A stretch of DNA of 64,000 nt, from the NCBI GenBank assembly GCA_022571515.1, contig JACZXQ010000015.1, forward strand, positions 1-64,000, given 5' to 3'. The notes beneath the pieces were generated by a model, which saw only the letters and a program-made list of their open reading frames with translations, searched no databases and was not told the origin of the DNA. This document shows positions 1 to 8,214 of this stretch, piece by piece. The stretch comes from Gemmatimonadota bacterium (GTDB taxonomy: Bacteria; Gemmatimonadota; Gemmatimonadetes; Longimicrobiales; Gaopeijiaceae). Numbering within the stretch: position 1 is the first letter of the stretch; each line of letters starts with the position of its first letter. A program made the position numbers and the translations under genes.

Positions 1-55
1 GCCGTTCGGTGTCTTCGGATGGACTCGTGTGCCTGGTGTCGGCGAACTGGATCAT
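1..55 (-). CDS. 5' end of a gene running off the left edge
   Basis: Only the first 18 codons are in the window (MIQFADTRHTSPSEDTER). The ATG at 53-55 is preceded on the minus strand by a purine-rich GGGAGGGAGA stretch about 8 nt upstream, a good Shine-Dalgarno, which is why I read it as a true start. The fragment is too short to assign to a family. Confidence 0.4.
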   Translation of the reverse strand, partial: MIQFADTRHTSPSEDTER

Positions 56-444
56 GCGTGCGTCTCCCTCCCGTCGTCATCACTGTGGGGCGCAACCCGC
101 CCCGTGACCCTTGTAATATAAAGGCCGGTTTTTTGAAGCTCTGAGCGGGTCCTGGGCGTACTTCGGCGGGGTTCTAGGCCTTGCAAAGAGCCCGTGGCCG
201 GGGTGGGACGGGAGACGGGCGGTGGAGGTCGCTCAGCGCCTCGCCCGCACCAGGCCCCGGACCTCCACCATCGCGCGGCTCAGAATCCGTCAATGGCTGG
301 ATGGGTCGCAGTGAGGGATGGGTCGCTCTCTTGCGCCCGCGCTAATGATGATCGAGCGGGGGGGCTACAAGGAAGGCGACGAAGCTCGCTAGCAGGGCCA
401 AATTGACGATCCTGACGGTCTTGAGGGTGTTGAGGGTAGAAGCC
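56..444. other. Intergenic region without a supported gene
   Basis: About 390 bases between the left-edge minus-strand gene and the stop of the phosphodiesterase gene. Short open frames here are arginine/proline-rich shadows. An AT-rich patch near 111-136 (minus strand TTTATATTAC) could be the -10 region of the left-edge gene. A weak GGTAG/CTACC inverted repeat lies near 437-451. I see no convincing terminator. Confidence 0.4.
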
Positions 445-1761
445 CTACCGCCACCCCACCACCCCACCCAGCACCGCCGGATCGCCGTCGATCGGCTCGG
501 AGGGTTCGAGGCCCAGCAGCCCGGCGATCCACGGGTAGACATGGATGTTCTCGAAGCGCGGGATCGTTCGGCCGCCCTGGATGCCGGGGCCCATGGCCAG
601 GAAGACCCCGTGCATGGCTTCATCTGCGTTGTCCCACCCGTGGTTCCAGCCGTATGAGCGGCCACCTCTACGGCGGTCCGTCACCTCCCACCCCAGCTCT
701 GGCACGATGATGATGTCCCCCAGACGCCGGTCGCCGGCATAGTGCATCCGCTCCGGAAGCTGTCCGAGCGTGTAGACCTTCGCTCGAGGTAGAACCTCCG
801 TGAGCTGGTCTCCCAACGCCGTACGCTCTTGGTCCGTGCCGTCCAGGTATATGATCGTTACGGCTCCCCTCTCCCCGAACCGCAGTCCATCGAGGTCGAT
901 GAAGTCCTCGAGGTAGTAGAGCTGGTCAGGCTCGATTTTCGCCATGCCATGGTCCGATACGACCACGACGTAGACCTCGTCTCCGTGGGGTAGCGCGGCG
1001 ATACCGTCCAGGAGTTCTCCGATAGCCGAGTCGATCGAGCGCACGGCCTCAGCCATTTCGGGACTCTCGGGCGCGAAGTTGTGACCGACCTGGTCGGCGT
1101 CCTCGAAGTAGAGCGTGACCATGTGAGGCCGCGTGCGCACCGGCTCGGCCAACCACGCGAGCACCTGGGCCACACGATCGGGGTCGGGCACGTTTCCGTC
1201 GAACGCACGCCAGTGCGTGGGGCGCACGCCCCGGACGTCGGCCTCCGTGCCCACCCAAAAGAACGCCGCGGCGACCATGCCCCGCTGCTCCGCCAGCACC
1301 CAGAGTGGCTCGCCTCCGTACCAGGTGCCGTCTCCCACCTTGTCCCGGTCCACGAAGACGTAGGATTCGTCGCGCTCCGGATCGTAGAAACGGTTGCCGA
1401 TGAGGCCGTGCGTCGCCGGATACATGCCGGTCGCGATCGAGTAGTGGTTGGGGAACGTCTTCACGGGGAACACGGGGATCATGGCTTCCGCCCTGACACC
1501 ACCGTCTATGATGCGCCGCAGATTCGGGACGTCGAAGCGGTCGGGATAGTCGTGCCCGAAGCCGTCGATCGAGATGAGCACCACGTACGGGGCCGTGTCG
1601 TGGCGCTCATGGTTGACCCCACCCGAGCCTTCGGCGAGGAGGGGTACGGTGGTCCCGCCCCCACTGGGCCCCGGGTCTCCGGCAGGCGGCCCGCACGCGC
1701 CGGCCGCTAACGTCAGGAGGATCATCGCCATTGCAGCCCAACCGAAAAGGCGCGGCGCCAT
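445..1761 (-). CDS. Type I phosphodiesterase/nucleotide pyrophosphatase-like lipoprotein (alkaline phosphatase superfamily)
   Basis: About 438 aa. The N-terminus is a lipoprotein signal peptide with lipobox LAAGAC, so the mature protein should be membrane-anchored outside the cytoplasm. The body shows the NPP pattern: a metal-binding aspartate in ISIDGFGHDY, the nucleophile threonine in PVKTFPNHYS, NRFYDP, and the late metal motifs VVSDHGM and WNHGWDN. This family hydrolyses phosphodiester or pyrophosphate bonds of nucleotides or lipids; the substrate here is unknown. The ATG at 1761 overlaps the pdhC stop as ATGA, so it is the last gene of the lipA-pdh operon. An in-frame GTG lies one codon upstream. 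Its link to pyruvate dehydrogenase is not obvious and may only be transcriptional. Confidence 0.8.
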   Translation of the reverse strand: MAPRLFGWAAMAMILLTLAAGACGPPAGDPGPSGGGTTVPLLAEGSGGVNHERHDTAPYVVLISIDGFGHDYPDRFDVPNLRRIIDGGVRAEAMIPVFPVKTFPNHYSIATGMYPATHGLIGNRFYDPERDESYVFVDRDKVGDGTWYGGEPLWVLAEQRGMVAAAFFWVGTEADVRGVRPTHWRAFDGNVPDPDRVAQVLAWLAEPVRTRPHMVTLYFEDADQVGHNFAPESPEMAEAVRSIDSAIGELLDGIAALPHGDEVYVVVVSDHGMAKIEPDQLYYLEDFIDLDGLRFGERGAVTIIYLDGTDQERTALGDQLTEVLPRAKVYTLGQLPERMHYAGDRRLGDIIIVPELGWEVTDRRRGGRSYGWNHGWDNADEAMHGVFLAMGPGIQGGRTIPRFENIHVYPWIAGLLGLEPSEPIDGDPAVLGGVVGWR

Positions 1762-3041
1762 CACAGCAGGATCGTGGCAGGCTCCTCGAGCATGCCGCGC
1801 AGCGTCGCCAGGAAGCGAGCCCCCAAGGCGCCGTCGATCACACGGTGATCACAGCTCATGGTCATGCGCATGCGTGGCCTGACCTGGATCTCGCCGTCGA
1901 CGACCACGGGTGTATCCTCCACCGCGCCCACGGCCAGAATGCCGGCCTCCGGCGGATTGATCACCGCGGTGAACTCATGGATCCCGAGCATGCCCAAGTT
2001 GGAGATAGAAAACGTCGCGCCGGTGTACTCGTCGGGCATCAGTTTCTTCTCACGCGCGCGACCGGCCAACTCACGGACCTCAGCACCGATGTCCGCAACA
2101 CCCTTCATGTGCGCGTCCCGGATCACCGGCGTGATCAGCCCGTCGTCGATGGCCACCGCGACCCCGATGTGCACCCGGTTGAAGCGCCGCACGGAGTCGC
2201 CCATCCAGTGGGCATTACAGTCCGGGTGACGCCTCAGCGCGGCGGCCGTGGCTCGAATGATCAAGTCGTTGATCGACGTCTTGCGGCCCTCGGCTTCCAG
2301 CATGGCGTTGATGCGCTGGCGAGCCTCGAGCGCGCGCGTCATGTCCACGTCGACCGTAAGGAAGAAGTGCGGGATAGGCCCGATCGATTCCACGAGGCGC
2401 CGCGCGATCGTCTTCCGCATCTGCGTGAGCGGAATGTCCTCATAGTCGGCATCGGACGCCGGAGGGAAAGCCGTAGTAGTGGGTGCGGGCGTTCGTGCCG
2501 GGGCGGTAGGCACACCGCCCTCGAGCGCCGCCTCTACGTCCTGTTTGACGATGCGGCCCCCCGGGCCTGATCCGGCCACAGACGCGAGGTCCAACCCCGC
2601 CTCCGCGGCCAAACGGCGGGCCACCGGCGACGCCTTGATACGCCCGTTATCGGCCCCATTCACCTCGGGCGCGGCTGGGGTCTCGGCGGCCTTCGCCGCA
2701 GGCGTGGCTGACTCCACCTCGGTCACTTCGCTCGCTTCCTGCGCGGGTAGCGGTGGGGCAGAAGCCCCCGTTCCACCGCTCTCGAACTCGGAGACATCCT
2801 CGTCCGCGGCGGCGATCACCGCGATCACGTCTCCCACGGGCGCCGTTCCACCCTCACCGACCAGGATCTTGCGAAGGAGCCCGTCGCCCCGAGCGACCAA
2901 CTCCATGGTCGCCTTATCGGTCTCGATCTCGGCCAAGATCTCCCCGGCCGTGACCGAGTCACCTTCGGCCTTGAGCCACTTCACGACCTGCCCCTCCTCC
3001 ATGGTCGGGGACAGCGCCTCCATATGAACCTTGGTCGCCAT
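1761..3041 (-). CDS. pdhC: Pyruvate dehydrogenase E2, dihydrolipoyllysine acetyltransferase
   Basis: About 426 aa. Transfers the acetyl group from lipoyl-lysine to CoA in the pyruvate dehydrogenase complex. Domain order: one N-terminal lipoyl domain (residues 1-75, lipoylated lysine in ETDKATME), an acidic/Ala-Pro linker, a peripheral-subunit-binding domain (IKASPVARRLAAEAGLDL), a second linker, and the C-terminal catalytic domain with the active-site signature SCDHRVIDG. I chose the ATG at 3041 (MATKVHMEALSP) because lipoyl domains begin there; an open frame extends 14 codons upstream into pdhB without family resemblance. The gene sits 7 nt after pdhB. No E3 (lipoamide dehydrogenase) gene is in the window. 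Confidence 0.93.
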   Translation of the reverse strand: MATKVHMEALSPTMEEGQVVKWLKAEGDSVTAGEILAEIETDKATMELVARGDGLLRKILVGEGGTAPVGDVIAVIAAADEDVSEFESGGTGASAPPLPAQEASEVTEVESATPAAKAAETPAAPEVNGADNGRIKASPVARRLAAEAGLDLASVAGSGPGGRIVKQDVEAALEGGVPTAPARTPAPTTTAFPPASDADYEDIPLTQMRKTIARRLVESIGPIPHFFLTVDVDMTRALEARQRINAMLEAEGRKTSINDLIIRATAAALRRHPDCNAHWMGDSVRRFNRVHIGVAVAIDDGLITPVIRDAHMKGVADIGAEVRELAGRAREKKLMPDEYTGATFSISNLGMLGIHEFTAVINPPEAGILAVGAVEDTPVVVDGEIQVRPRMRMTMSCDHRVIDGALGARFLATLRGMLEEPATILL

Positions 3042-3048
3042 ACTCGGC

Positions 3049-4026
3049 TTACCTGTACAACACGCGGTGGCAGGCTTCCACAACCTGGGATGCGCTGGGT
3101 TTGGTCATGGCCTCGAGCTTCTTGTTGTATGGCATGGGGATGTCCGCCTGGGTCACCCTAAGCACGGGCGCGTCCAGGTCGTCGAATGCCTCCTCCTGGA
3201 GGATCGCGACGATCTGCGCGCCGACGCCGAGGTATGGCCAGCCCTCCTCGACATAGATGGCCCGGTTGGTCTTGTGCACCGACGCGAGCATGGCCTCGAC
3301 GTCCAGCGGGCGAAGCGAGCGTAAGTCGAGCACATCGGCCTCGATTCCGTCCTTGGCCATCTGGGAGGCCGCCTGCAAGCAGAGATGGACCATCCTACCG
3401 TGCGTGATAATCGAGACGTCGCCCCCTTCCCGCTTCAGGTCCGCCACCCCCAGAGGGATCACGAAGTCGTCGTCTTCGGGCACCTCGCCCTTGAGGTTGT
3501 AGAGCAGCTCACCCTCCATGAATGCCACCGGGTCGTTGTCTCTGATGGCGGCCTTCAGGAGGCCTTTCGCGTCAGCCGGAGTCGCGGGGGTGACCAACTT
3601 CACGCCCGGTGCGTGCACGTACCAGGTCTCGCACGCCTGCGAGTGCTGGGCGCCGAGCTGCAGCGCCGCCCCCGTGGGACCGCGAAATACCATCGGGATG
3701 TTGATCTGGCCCCCGCTCATGTGGAGCATCTTGGCCGCGGCGTTGATGACCTGGTCCAGAGCGAGCAGCGAGAAGTTGAAGGTCATGAACTCGACCACCG
3801 GCCTCAGCCCGACCATGGCAGCCCCCACACCCAAGCCGGTGAAGCCGAGTTCGGAGATGGGCGTGTCGACCACGCGCATGTCGCCGAACGTATCGAGCAG
3901 TCCCTTGGACACCTTATAGGCACCATCGTACTCGGCCACCTCCTCGCCCAGCAGGAAGACGGAGTCGTCCCGCTCCATCTCCTCGGCGAGCGCCTGGTTG
4001 AGCGCCTCTCTATACGTCAGTTCCAC
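3049..4026 (-). CDS. pdhB: Pyruvate dehydrogenase E1 component subunit beta
   Basis: About 325 aa from the GTG at 4026 (VELTYREALNQAL), the usual start context of this family; an ATG at 4086 would add 20 residues lying wholly inside pdhA. E1-beta helps bind thiamine diphosphate and forms the alpha2beta2 decarboxylase with PdhA. Visible family blocks are FLLGEEVAEYDGAYKVSKGL, DTPISELGFTGLGVGAAMVGLRPVVEF split over residues 30-80, and HSQACETWYVHAPGVKLV. The start overlaps the pdhA stop by 17 nt, which indicates translational coupling and equal expression of the two E1 subunits. Confidence 0.92.
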   Translation of the reverse strand: MELTYREALNQALAEEMERDDSVFLLGEEVAEYDGAYKVSKGLLDTFGDMRVVDTPISELGFTGLGVGAAMVGLRPVVEFMTFNFSLLALDQVINAAAKMLHMSGGQINIPMVFRGPTGAALQLGAQHSQACETWYVHAPGVKLVTPATPADAKGLLKAAIRDNDPVAFMEGELLYNLKGEVPEDDDFVIPLGVADLKREGGDVSIITHGRMVHLCLQAASQMAKDGIEADVLDLRSLRPLDVEAMLASVHKTNRAIYVEEGWPYLGVGAQIVAILQEEAFDDLDAPVLRVTQADIPMPYNKKLEAMTKPSASQVVEACHRVLYR

Positions 4027-5095
4027 GATCTCGTCCGTCGAAGAAGAGGCGTCCGTTCGGATTGATCTCCGAATACACGTGCTCATACAGGGTGGCCGGG
4101 TCCGGGTCGGGTGCCGCCTCCGCGAAATCAGCGGCCGCCTGCACCTCTTGCCTGACCTCTGTGTCCATCGCCTCCAGCTCGGCTTGTGTCAGCAACTCGG
4201 CCGCGACCAGGCGATCTTTTAGAATCGCGATCGGATCGTGGTTCTCCGTCCTCTCGGCGACCTCCTCCTTGGACCGATACGTGCCCGACACCGGGTCGGA
4301 CATCGAATGGCCCTTGAAGCGGTAGGTCTGCGCGTCCACGAACTGCGGGCCACCACCGTCCCTGACCTTCTCGTACAACTCGGAGAAGGTCCGGTAGGTC
4401 TCCATGACATCCTGCCCATTCACGATCGTGGCCGGAATGCCGTAGACGGCCGATTTCTCGGCTATCGGAGTCTGCGATACCCGGCTGAACTTGGTGCCCA
4501 TGCCGTAGTCGTTGTTCTCCACCACGTAGACGACCGGTAACTGCCAGATGGCCGCCATGTTCAGAGACTCGTGGAAGGCACCCTGGTTTACCGCCGCGTC
4601 TCCGATGAAGCAGACACACACGCGGTCCTGACCCCGGTACTTGATGGCCCACGCGATCCCCAGGGCCAGAGCGGTCTGGGCTCCCACGATCCCATGGCCG
4701 CCCATGAAGCCCTTGTTCGCGCCGAACATGTGCATGGAGCCTCCCATGCCTCCCGAGGCGCCCGCCGCCTTCCCGTACAGTTCGGCCATCACCACTTCGG
4801 GTGCCAGGCCTTTCGCCAGCGCCTGGGTGTGCTCTCGATACGCGCTGATGGCGTAGTCGTCCTCACGGAGCGGAAGGATGCTGCCGGCCGCGACCCCCTC
4901 CTGGCCGATGTGCAGGTGGCAGAAGCCGCCGATCTTGCCGATGGCGTACGCCTCTTCGGCCTTCTCCTCGAAGCGTCGGTAGAGCAGCATCTGGCGGAGG
5001 AAGTGCAGCAACTCCTCGCGCGCGAACCCGCCCAGGCCGTCGCTCTTGGGCTGTGACTCGGCCTGCGACTTGGCCATGGTGCCCCGCCCCTCCAT
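4010..5095 (-). CDS. pdhA: Pyruvate dehydrogenase E1 component subunit alpha
   Basis: 361 aa. The thiamine-diphosphate-dependent subunit that decarboxylates pyruvate and passes the acetyl group to E2. The TPP-binding signature appears as GDAAVNQGAFHESLN followed by PVVYVVENNDYGMGT, and the phosphorylation-loop-like region as RFKGHSMSDP. The ATG at 5095 overlaps the lipA stop (ATGA). A second ATG at 5077 (MAKSQAES) is preceded by GAGGGGCGGGGC and may be the real initiator, trimming six residues. The N-terminal 20 residues are poorly conserved either way. Confidence 0.92.
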   Translation of the reverse strand: MEGRGTMAKSQAESQPKSDGLGGFAREELLHFLRQMLLYRRFEEKAEEAYAIGKIGGFCHLHIGQEGVAAGSILPLREDDYAISAYREHTQALAKGLAPEVVMAELYGKAAGASGGMGGSMHMFGANKGFMGGHGIVGAQTALALGIAWAIKYRGQDRVCVCFIGDAAVNQGAFHESLNMAAIWQLPVVYVVENNDYGMGTKFSRVSQTPIAEKSAVYGIPATIVNGQDVMETYRTFSELYEKVRDGGGPQFVDAQTYRFKGHSMSDPVSGTYRSKEEVAERTENHDPIAILKDRLVAAELLTQAELEAMDTEVRQEVQAAADFAEAAPDPDPATLYEHVYSEINPNGRLFFDGRDRGTDV

Positions 5096-6228
5096 CAGGT
5101 GCCCCTCACCCTATCGACGGTACCGCCCGGTCGCCCCACCTCGATCTGGACGAGTTGGAGATGCGGCACCTCCCCCGGTGCAGCCAAGTCGGCCTCCATC
5201 ACCTCGCGGATGCTTCCGGGCCCCCCGGCCGTGACCTGACGGGCCTGCTCCTTCGCGTGGTAACTGGATCGCACCAGCGGACCGGACTCCACGTGCCTGA
5301 AGCCGTAGTCCCTTTCGCCGACCACCTTCCACTGAGCGAACTCCTCGGGCGTGACCCAGCGCGCGACCGGGATGTGAAACGCGGAGGGTCGCAGATACTG
5401 GCCGAGCGTCAGGATGTCCACCGCCGCCGCCCGCAGATCCTTCATGGCCTGATGGACCTCGTCCTCCTCTTCGCCCATGCCCAGGATGATGCTGGTCTTG
5501 GTGAGCATGGTTTCGTCGATGCGCTTCGCGGCACCCAGGAACGAGATCGACCGCCAATACCGGCCACCGGGACGGACCTCGGGGTGCAACCGCTCGACCG
5601 TCTCCAGGTTGTGCCCCAGAATGGCCGGACCCGCATCCATGACGGTCCGCAACGCGTCTTCGTCGCCCTTGAAGTCCGGGATGAGCACCTCGACCGAGCA
5701 ATCGGGCAGGCGATCGTGAATCTGTCGGATCGTCTCCGCGTAGATCCCCGCGCCACCATCGGCGAGTTCATCCCGATTCACGCTGGTCATCACGACGTGC
5801 TCGAGACCCATCGCCTCCACGGTCTCGGCCACCCTGCGGGGCTCGTCCAGGTCGAGCTCCGTGGGCATGCCGTGCGCCACCGCGCAGTACTTGCACGCGC
5901 GGGTACAGACATCGCCGAGGATCATGAAGGTGGCGGTGCCGTCCTCCCAGCACTCACCGATGTTCGGGCAGCCGGCTTCCTCGCACACCGTGTGCAACGC
6001 TCCGCCCCGCATGAGCCGCTTCAGCCGCCCATAGTTCTCACCACCCGGCGATCGGACCTTGAGCCACTCGGGCTTTCGCGCCCTGAGTGGAATGGTCTCG
6101 AGGCCCTGGTGCGCCGGAATGGCGGGCGTGCCCTTCGGCTTTACGATCCCGGTATCCTTGCCACCGGGCGCATAGCCTCTTGGCCGCGTCGTAAGGGTTT
6201 CGGTCATGAGCGGGTCACTCGAACTCAT
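5095..6228 (-). CDS. lipA: Lipoyl synthase
   Basis: 377 aa radical-SAM enzyme that inserts two sulfur atoms into protein-bound octanoyl groups to make lipoate. Both iron-sulfur clusters are readable: the auxiliary cluster cysteines 82, 87 and 93 (CEEAGCPNIGEC) and the radical-SAM CxxxCxxC cysteines 108, 112 and 115 (CTRACKYC). The C-terminal RSSYHA serine motif that ligates the auxiliary cluster is present. It heads the pdhA-pdhB-pdhC operon, so the lipoate maker is co-expressed with a lipoylated E2. No lipB octanoyltransferase lies beside it. A second ATG at 6207 (MTETLTTR) is possible. Confidence 0.95.
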   Translation of the reverse strand: MSSSDPLMTETLTTRPRGYAPGGKDTGIVKPKGTPAIPAHQGLETIPLRARKPEWLKVRSPGGENYGRLKRLMRGGALHTVCEEAGCPNIGECWEDGTATFMILGDVCTRACKYCAVAHGMPTELDLDEPRRVAETVEAMGLEHVVMTSVNRDELADGGAGIYAETIRQIHDRLPDCSVEVLIPDFKGDEDALRTVMDAGPAILGHNLETVERLHPEVRPGGRYWRSISFLGAAKRIDETMLTKTSIILGMGEEEDEVHQAMKDLRAAAVDILTLGQYLRPSAFHIPVARWVTPEEFAQWKVVGERDYGFRHVESGPLVRSSYHAKEQARQVTAGGPGSIREVMEADLAAPGEVPHLQLVQIEVGRPGGTVDRVRGT

Positions 6229-6253
6229 CTGTTTACAGGGATGCTGAGCCTAT

Positions 6254-6280
6254 AAAGAAAAGGCCCCTGCAGGGGCCTCA
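6254..6280 (-). terminator. Rho-independent terminator on the minus strand
   Basis: On the minus strand GGCCCC-TGCA-GGGGCC is followed by TTTTCTTT, a classical stem with a U-tract. It lies between the decayed remnants or endonuclease IV gene upstream and lipA downstream, so lipA should use its own promoter between about 6229 and 6255. Confidence 0.75.
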
Positions 6281-6400
6281 CAACCCCAAGGCGCCGGTTC
6301 GGACCAAAAAATAGATGGCAAACGCCACGTGGTTCCCAGCCGCATACCCCAGAAGACCCACAGTCACACCGGGCAGAAACAGACCCCCGCGCTCCGACCC
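6278..6400 (-). pseudogene. C-terminal remnant of a DUF819-family membrane protein
   Basis: One minus-strand frame reads as the end of a polytopic membrane protein: residues such as SERGGLFLPGVTVGLLGYA, then GNHVAFAIYFLVRTGALGL and a TGA directly at the terminator stem. From memory this matches the C-terminus of DUF819 (YjcL-like) integral membrane proteins, which end with a similar LPG..VG.LGYA.GN pattern. There is no start codon or N-terminal part; the frame is joined upstream to a transposase fragment, so only about 40 codons survive. The terminator downstream probably belonged to the original gene. Confidence 0.55.
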
Positions 6401-6486
6401 TTGCAACTGAACGCTACCAGAAAGTCATGCCACAGCCGGCGCAGCGGGCGCGGGCGAAGCCGTGCGCCAGAATACCGCAGCGCAGG
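6394..6486 (-). pseudogene. IS91-family transposase fragment (N-terminal zinc-finger region), frameshifted
   Basis: Minus-strand translation gives LRCGILAHGFARARCAGCG in one frame and continues as HDFLVAFSCKGR in the next frame. Together they reproduce the cysteine-rich zinc-binding segment seen near the N-terminus of IS91-type Y1 transposases, where the following residues are normally GVCPSC. A one-base loss near 6430 explains the frame change. The rest of the transposase is missing. The fragment abuts the DUF819 remnant, so insertion or one-ended transposition followed by deletion is likely. Confidence 0.6.
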
Positions 6487-6574
6487 GGGCACCGCCCGAG
6501 GCGTGGTCCCGGAAGTCCGGCACGGCCTGCCAAGTTGTGTTCCAATCAGCCAAGGGAGCGCACAGCGAAGCGCC
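6487..6574. other. Short non-coding remainder upstream of the IS91 fragment
   Basis: Sequence between the recognisable transposase piece and the endonuclease IV stop codon. Frames here are degenerate; part may be decayed transposase sequence but I cannot align it. Confidence 0.3.
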
Positions 6575-7426
6575 TCACGAAACAACGCGGAAGGCCCTCA
6601 GCCTGCCGAGGTTGCGCAGGTCGCTGGCAATCGGGTCATCTCCTTTGGGGGTCTCCAAGATCTTGGGCAACCCAGTGAAGCGGTCATCGTTCACGATACG
6701 ACGGAAGGGCTCGTCTCCCAGCGCTCCTTCGCCGATGTGCTCGTGCCGGTCTTTATGTGAGCCGAGGGGATGCTTCGAGTCGTTCAGGTGGAACATCCCG
6801 AGCCGGTCCAGACCCAGTACGCCGTCGAAGGCGCTCCAAACCCCGTCGTAGTCGTCCACGAGATCGTACCCGGCCGCCAGCGCGTGGCACGTATCGAAGC
6901 ACACTCCGACACGGTCACGCACTCCGGAAGGAATACCCTCGATGATCGCGCACAGGTTCTCGAAGCTGGCGCCGACCGAGGTGCCGCTTCCCGCCGTGAT
7001 CTCGAGGAAGACCCGGACATCCCCCGGCACCTCTTCGAGAGCCTGACCAACCGCATCGGCGTTCCTCACCAGCCCGCCCTGGATATCGTGGTCCGTCGCA
7101 TTTCCAGGATGCGTGACGACGGCGCTCAGTCCAAGCTGAGTCGAACGCCTCAGCTCTCCGATGAAGCATCCGAGCGAGCGCCCCCAAAGCACCGGGTTCG
7201 GACTAGCCAAGTTGATCAGGTAAGAGTCATGCGCATTCGCGAAGCGGATACGATGGTGCTGCCACGAGTCACGGAACGCGGAGATCTTCTCTTGGTCGAA
7301 CTTCGGTTCCGCCCAGCGATTCGGCTGCTTGGTGAAGAACTGGAAACATACCGACCCGAGCGCGGCCGCCCTGGCGGGCGCCTCCGGCGACGAGACATGA
7401 GCTCCGAATTCGTCTGACTCAGGCAT
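6575..7426 (-). CDS. nfo: Deoxyribonuclease IV (AP endonuclease, TIM barrel)
   Basis: About 283 aa. Cleaves the phosphodiester bond 5' of abasic sites in base-excision repair. AP endonuclease 2 family signatures are visible: FGAHVS at the N-terminus, THPGNA, LEITAGSGTSVGASFENL (the ENTAGQG block in divergent form), VGVCFDTCHALAAGYD, FHLNDSKHPLGSHKDRHEHIGEG and a final ETPKGD. Zinc-ligand His, Glu and Asp residues lie in these blocks. The ATG at 7426 (MPESDEFGAH) fits the family; a longer frame upstream runs into the LOG gene. ETPK near the C-terminus confirms a complete protein. Confidence 0.93.
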   Translation of the reverse strand: MPESDEFGAHVSSPEAPARAAALGSVCFQFFTKQPNRWAEPKFDQEKISAFRDSWQHHRIRFANAHDSYLINLASPNPVLWGRSLGCFIGELRRSTQLGLSAVVTHPGNATDHDIQGGLVRNADAVGQALEEVPGDVRVFLEITAGSGTSVGASFENLCAIIEGIPSGVRDRVGVCFDTCHALAAGYDLVDDYDGVWSAFDGVLGLDRLGMFHLNDSKHPLGSHKDRHEHIGEGALGDEPFRRIVNDDRFTGLPKILETPKGDDPIASDLRNLGRLRAFRVVS

Positions 7427-7442
7427 CAAGCCGGGGGTCGAA

Positions 7443-8210
7443 TCACTCGTCGCCCGACCCCTTCGCGGAGATCGCGGCCAGCTGTTTCCGGTAGCGCTCG
7501 GCCACATGGTCCACAGCCTCGTCCGGCGAGTCCGTGACGAAGATGAGATCGAGGTCTTTCTCCGAGACCTTGCCCTCGGCGACCAGGGTGTTGCGCATCC
7601 AGTCCGTGAGCCCGCTCCAATAGTCCTTGCCGAACAGGACCACGGGGAAGTGCGCCACCTTGCCCGTCTGAATCAGAGTCAGGGACTCGAACAGCTCGTC
7701 CATGGTCCCGAATCCACCGGGAAAGATCACGAACGCCTCGGCGTACTTCACGAACATCGTCTTGCGCACGAAGAAGTACCGGAAGTCGATGGAGATATCG
7801 ACGTAGGGGTTGGTGCCCTGCTCGAAGGGCAACTCGATGTTGCACCCCACGGAAGCCACGCCCGCCTCCCTGGCGCCCCGGTTGGCGGCCTCCATGATAC
7901 CAGGACCGCCTCCGGTGATGATTGCGAAGCCGGCCTCGCCCACACGGCGAGCCGTCTCGACGCACTCGTGATACATCGGATCGGCCTCGGTCACCCGCGC
8001 GGAGCCGAAGAACGACACGGCAGGTCCGAGGTTCTGGAGCTCGTCGAATCCCTCGACGAACTCTCCCATGATACGGAAGACGCGCCAGGAGTCCTTGCCG
8101 ACCTTGAAGACACCCTTCTCCTCGAGCCGCTCCACAGCGGACTGAAGGAAACGTTCATCCTCGGTAACGCGCGACGGCGGAGGCGCTGGTTTGATTTTCG
8201 GGTCGGTCAA
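7443..8210 (-). CDS. LOG family protein (TIGR00730 Rossmann fold)
   Basis: 255 aa. The nucleotide-binding motif PGGFGTMDE and the upstream GGGPGIMEAANRGA are the signatures of the LOG/lysine-decarboxylase-like family. Characterised members are cytokinin riboside 5'-monophosphate phosphoribohydrolases or general nucleoside-monophosphate hydrolases; bacterial physiological roles are often unclear. An N-terminal extension of about 60 residues before SFFGSAR places it in the longer subgroup. It precedes nfo by 16 nt and probably shares its transcript. Confidence 0.85.
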   Translation of the reverse strand: MTDPKIKPAPPPSRVTEDERFLQSAVERLEEKGVFKVGKDSWRVFRIMGEFVEGFDELQNLGPAVSFFGSARVTEADPMYHECVETARRVGEAGFAIITGGGPGIMEAANRGAREAGVASVGCNIELPFEQGTNPYVDISIDFRYFFVRKTMFVKYAEAFVIFPGGFGTMDELFESLTLIQTGKVAHFPVVLFGKDYWSGLTDWMRNTLVAEGKVSEKDLDLIFVTDSPDEAVDHVAERYRKQLAAISAKGSGDE

Positions 8211-8214
8211 GTTC

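Noticed and set aside
5053-6255. A plus-strand open frame of 400 codons antisense to lipA
   Set aside because: No recognisable domain; lipA on the other strand has both iron-sulfur motifs.
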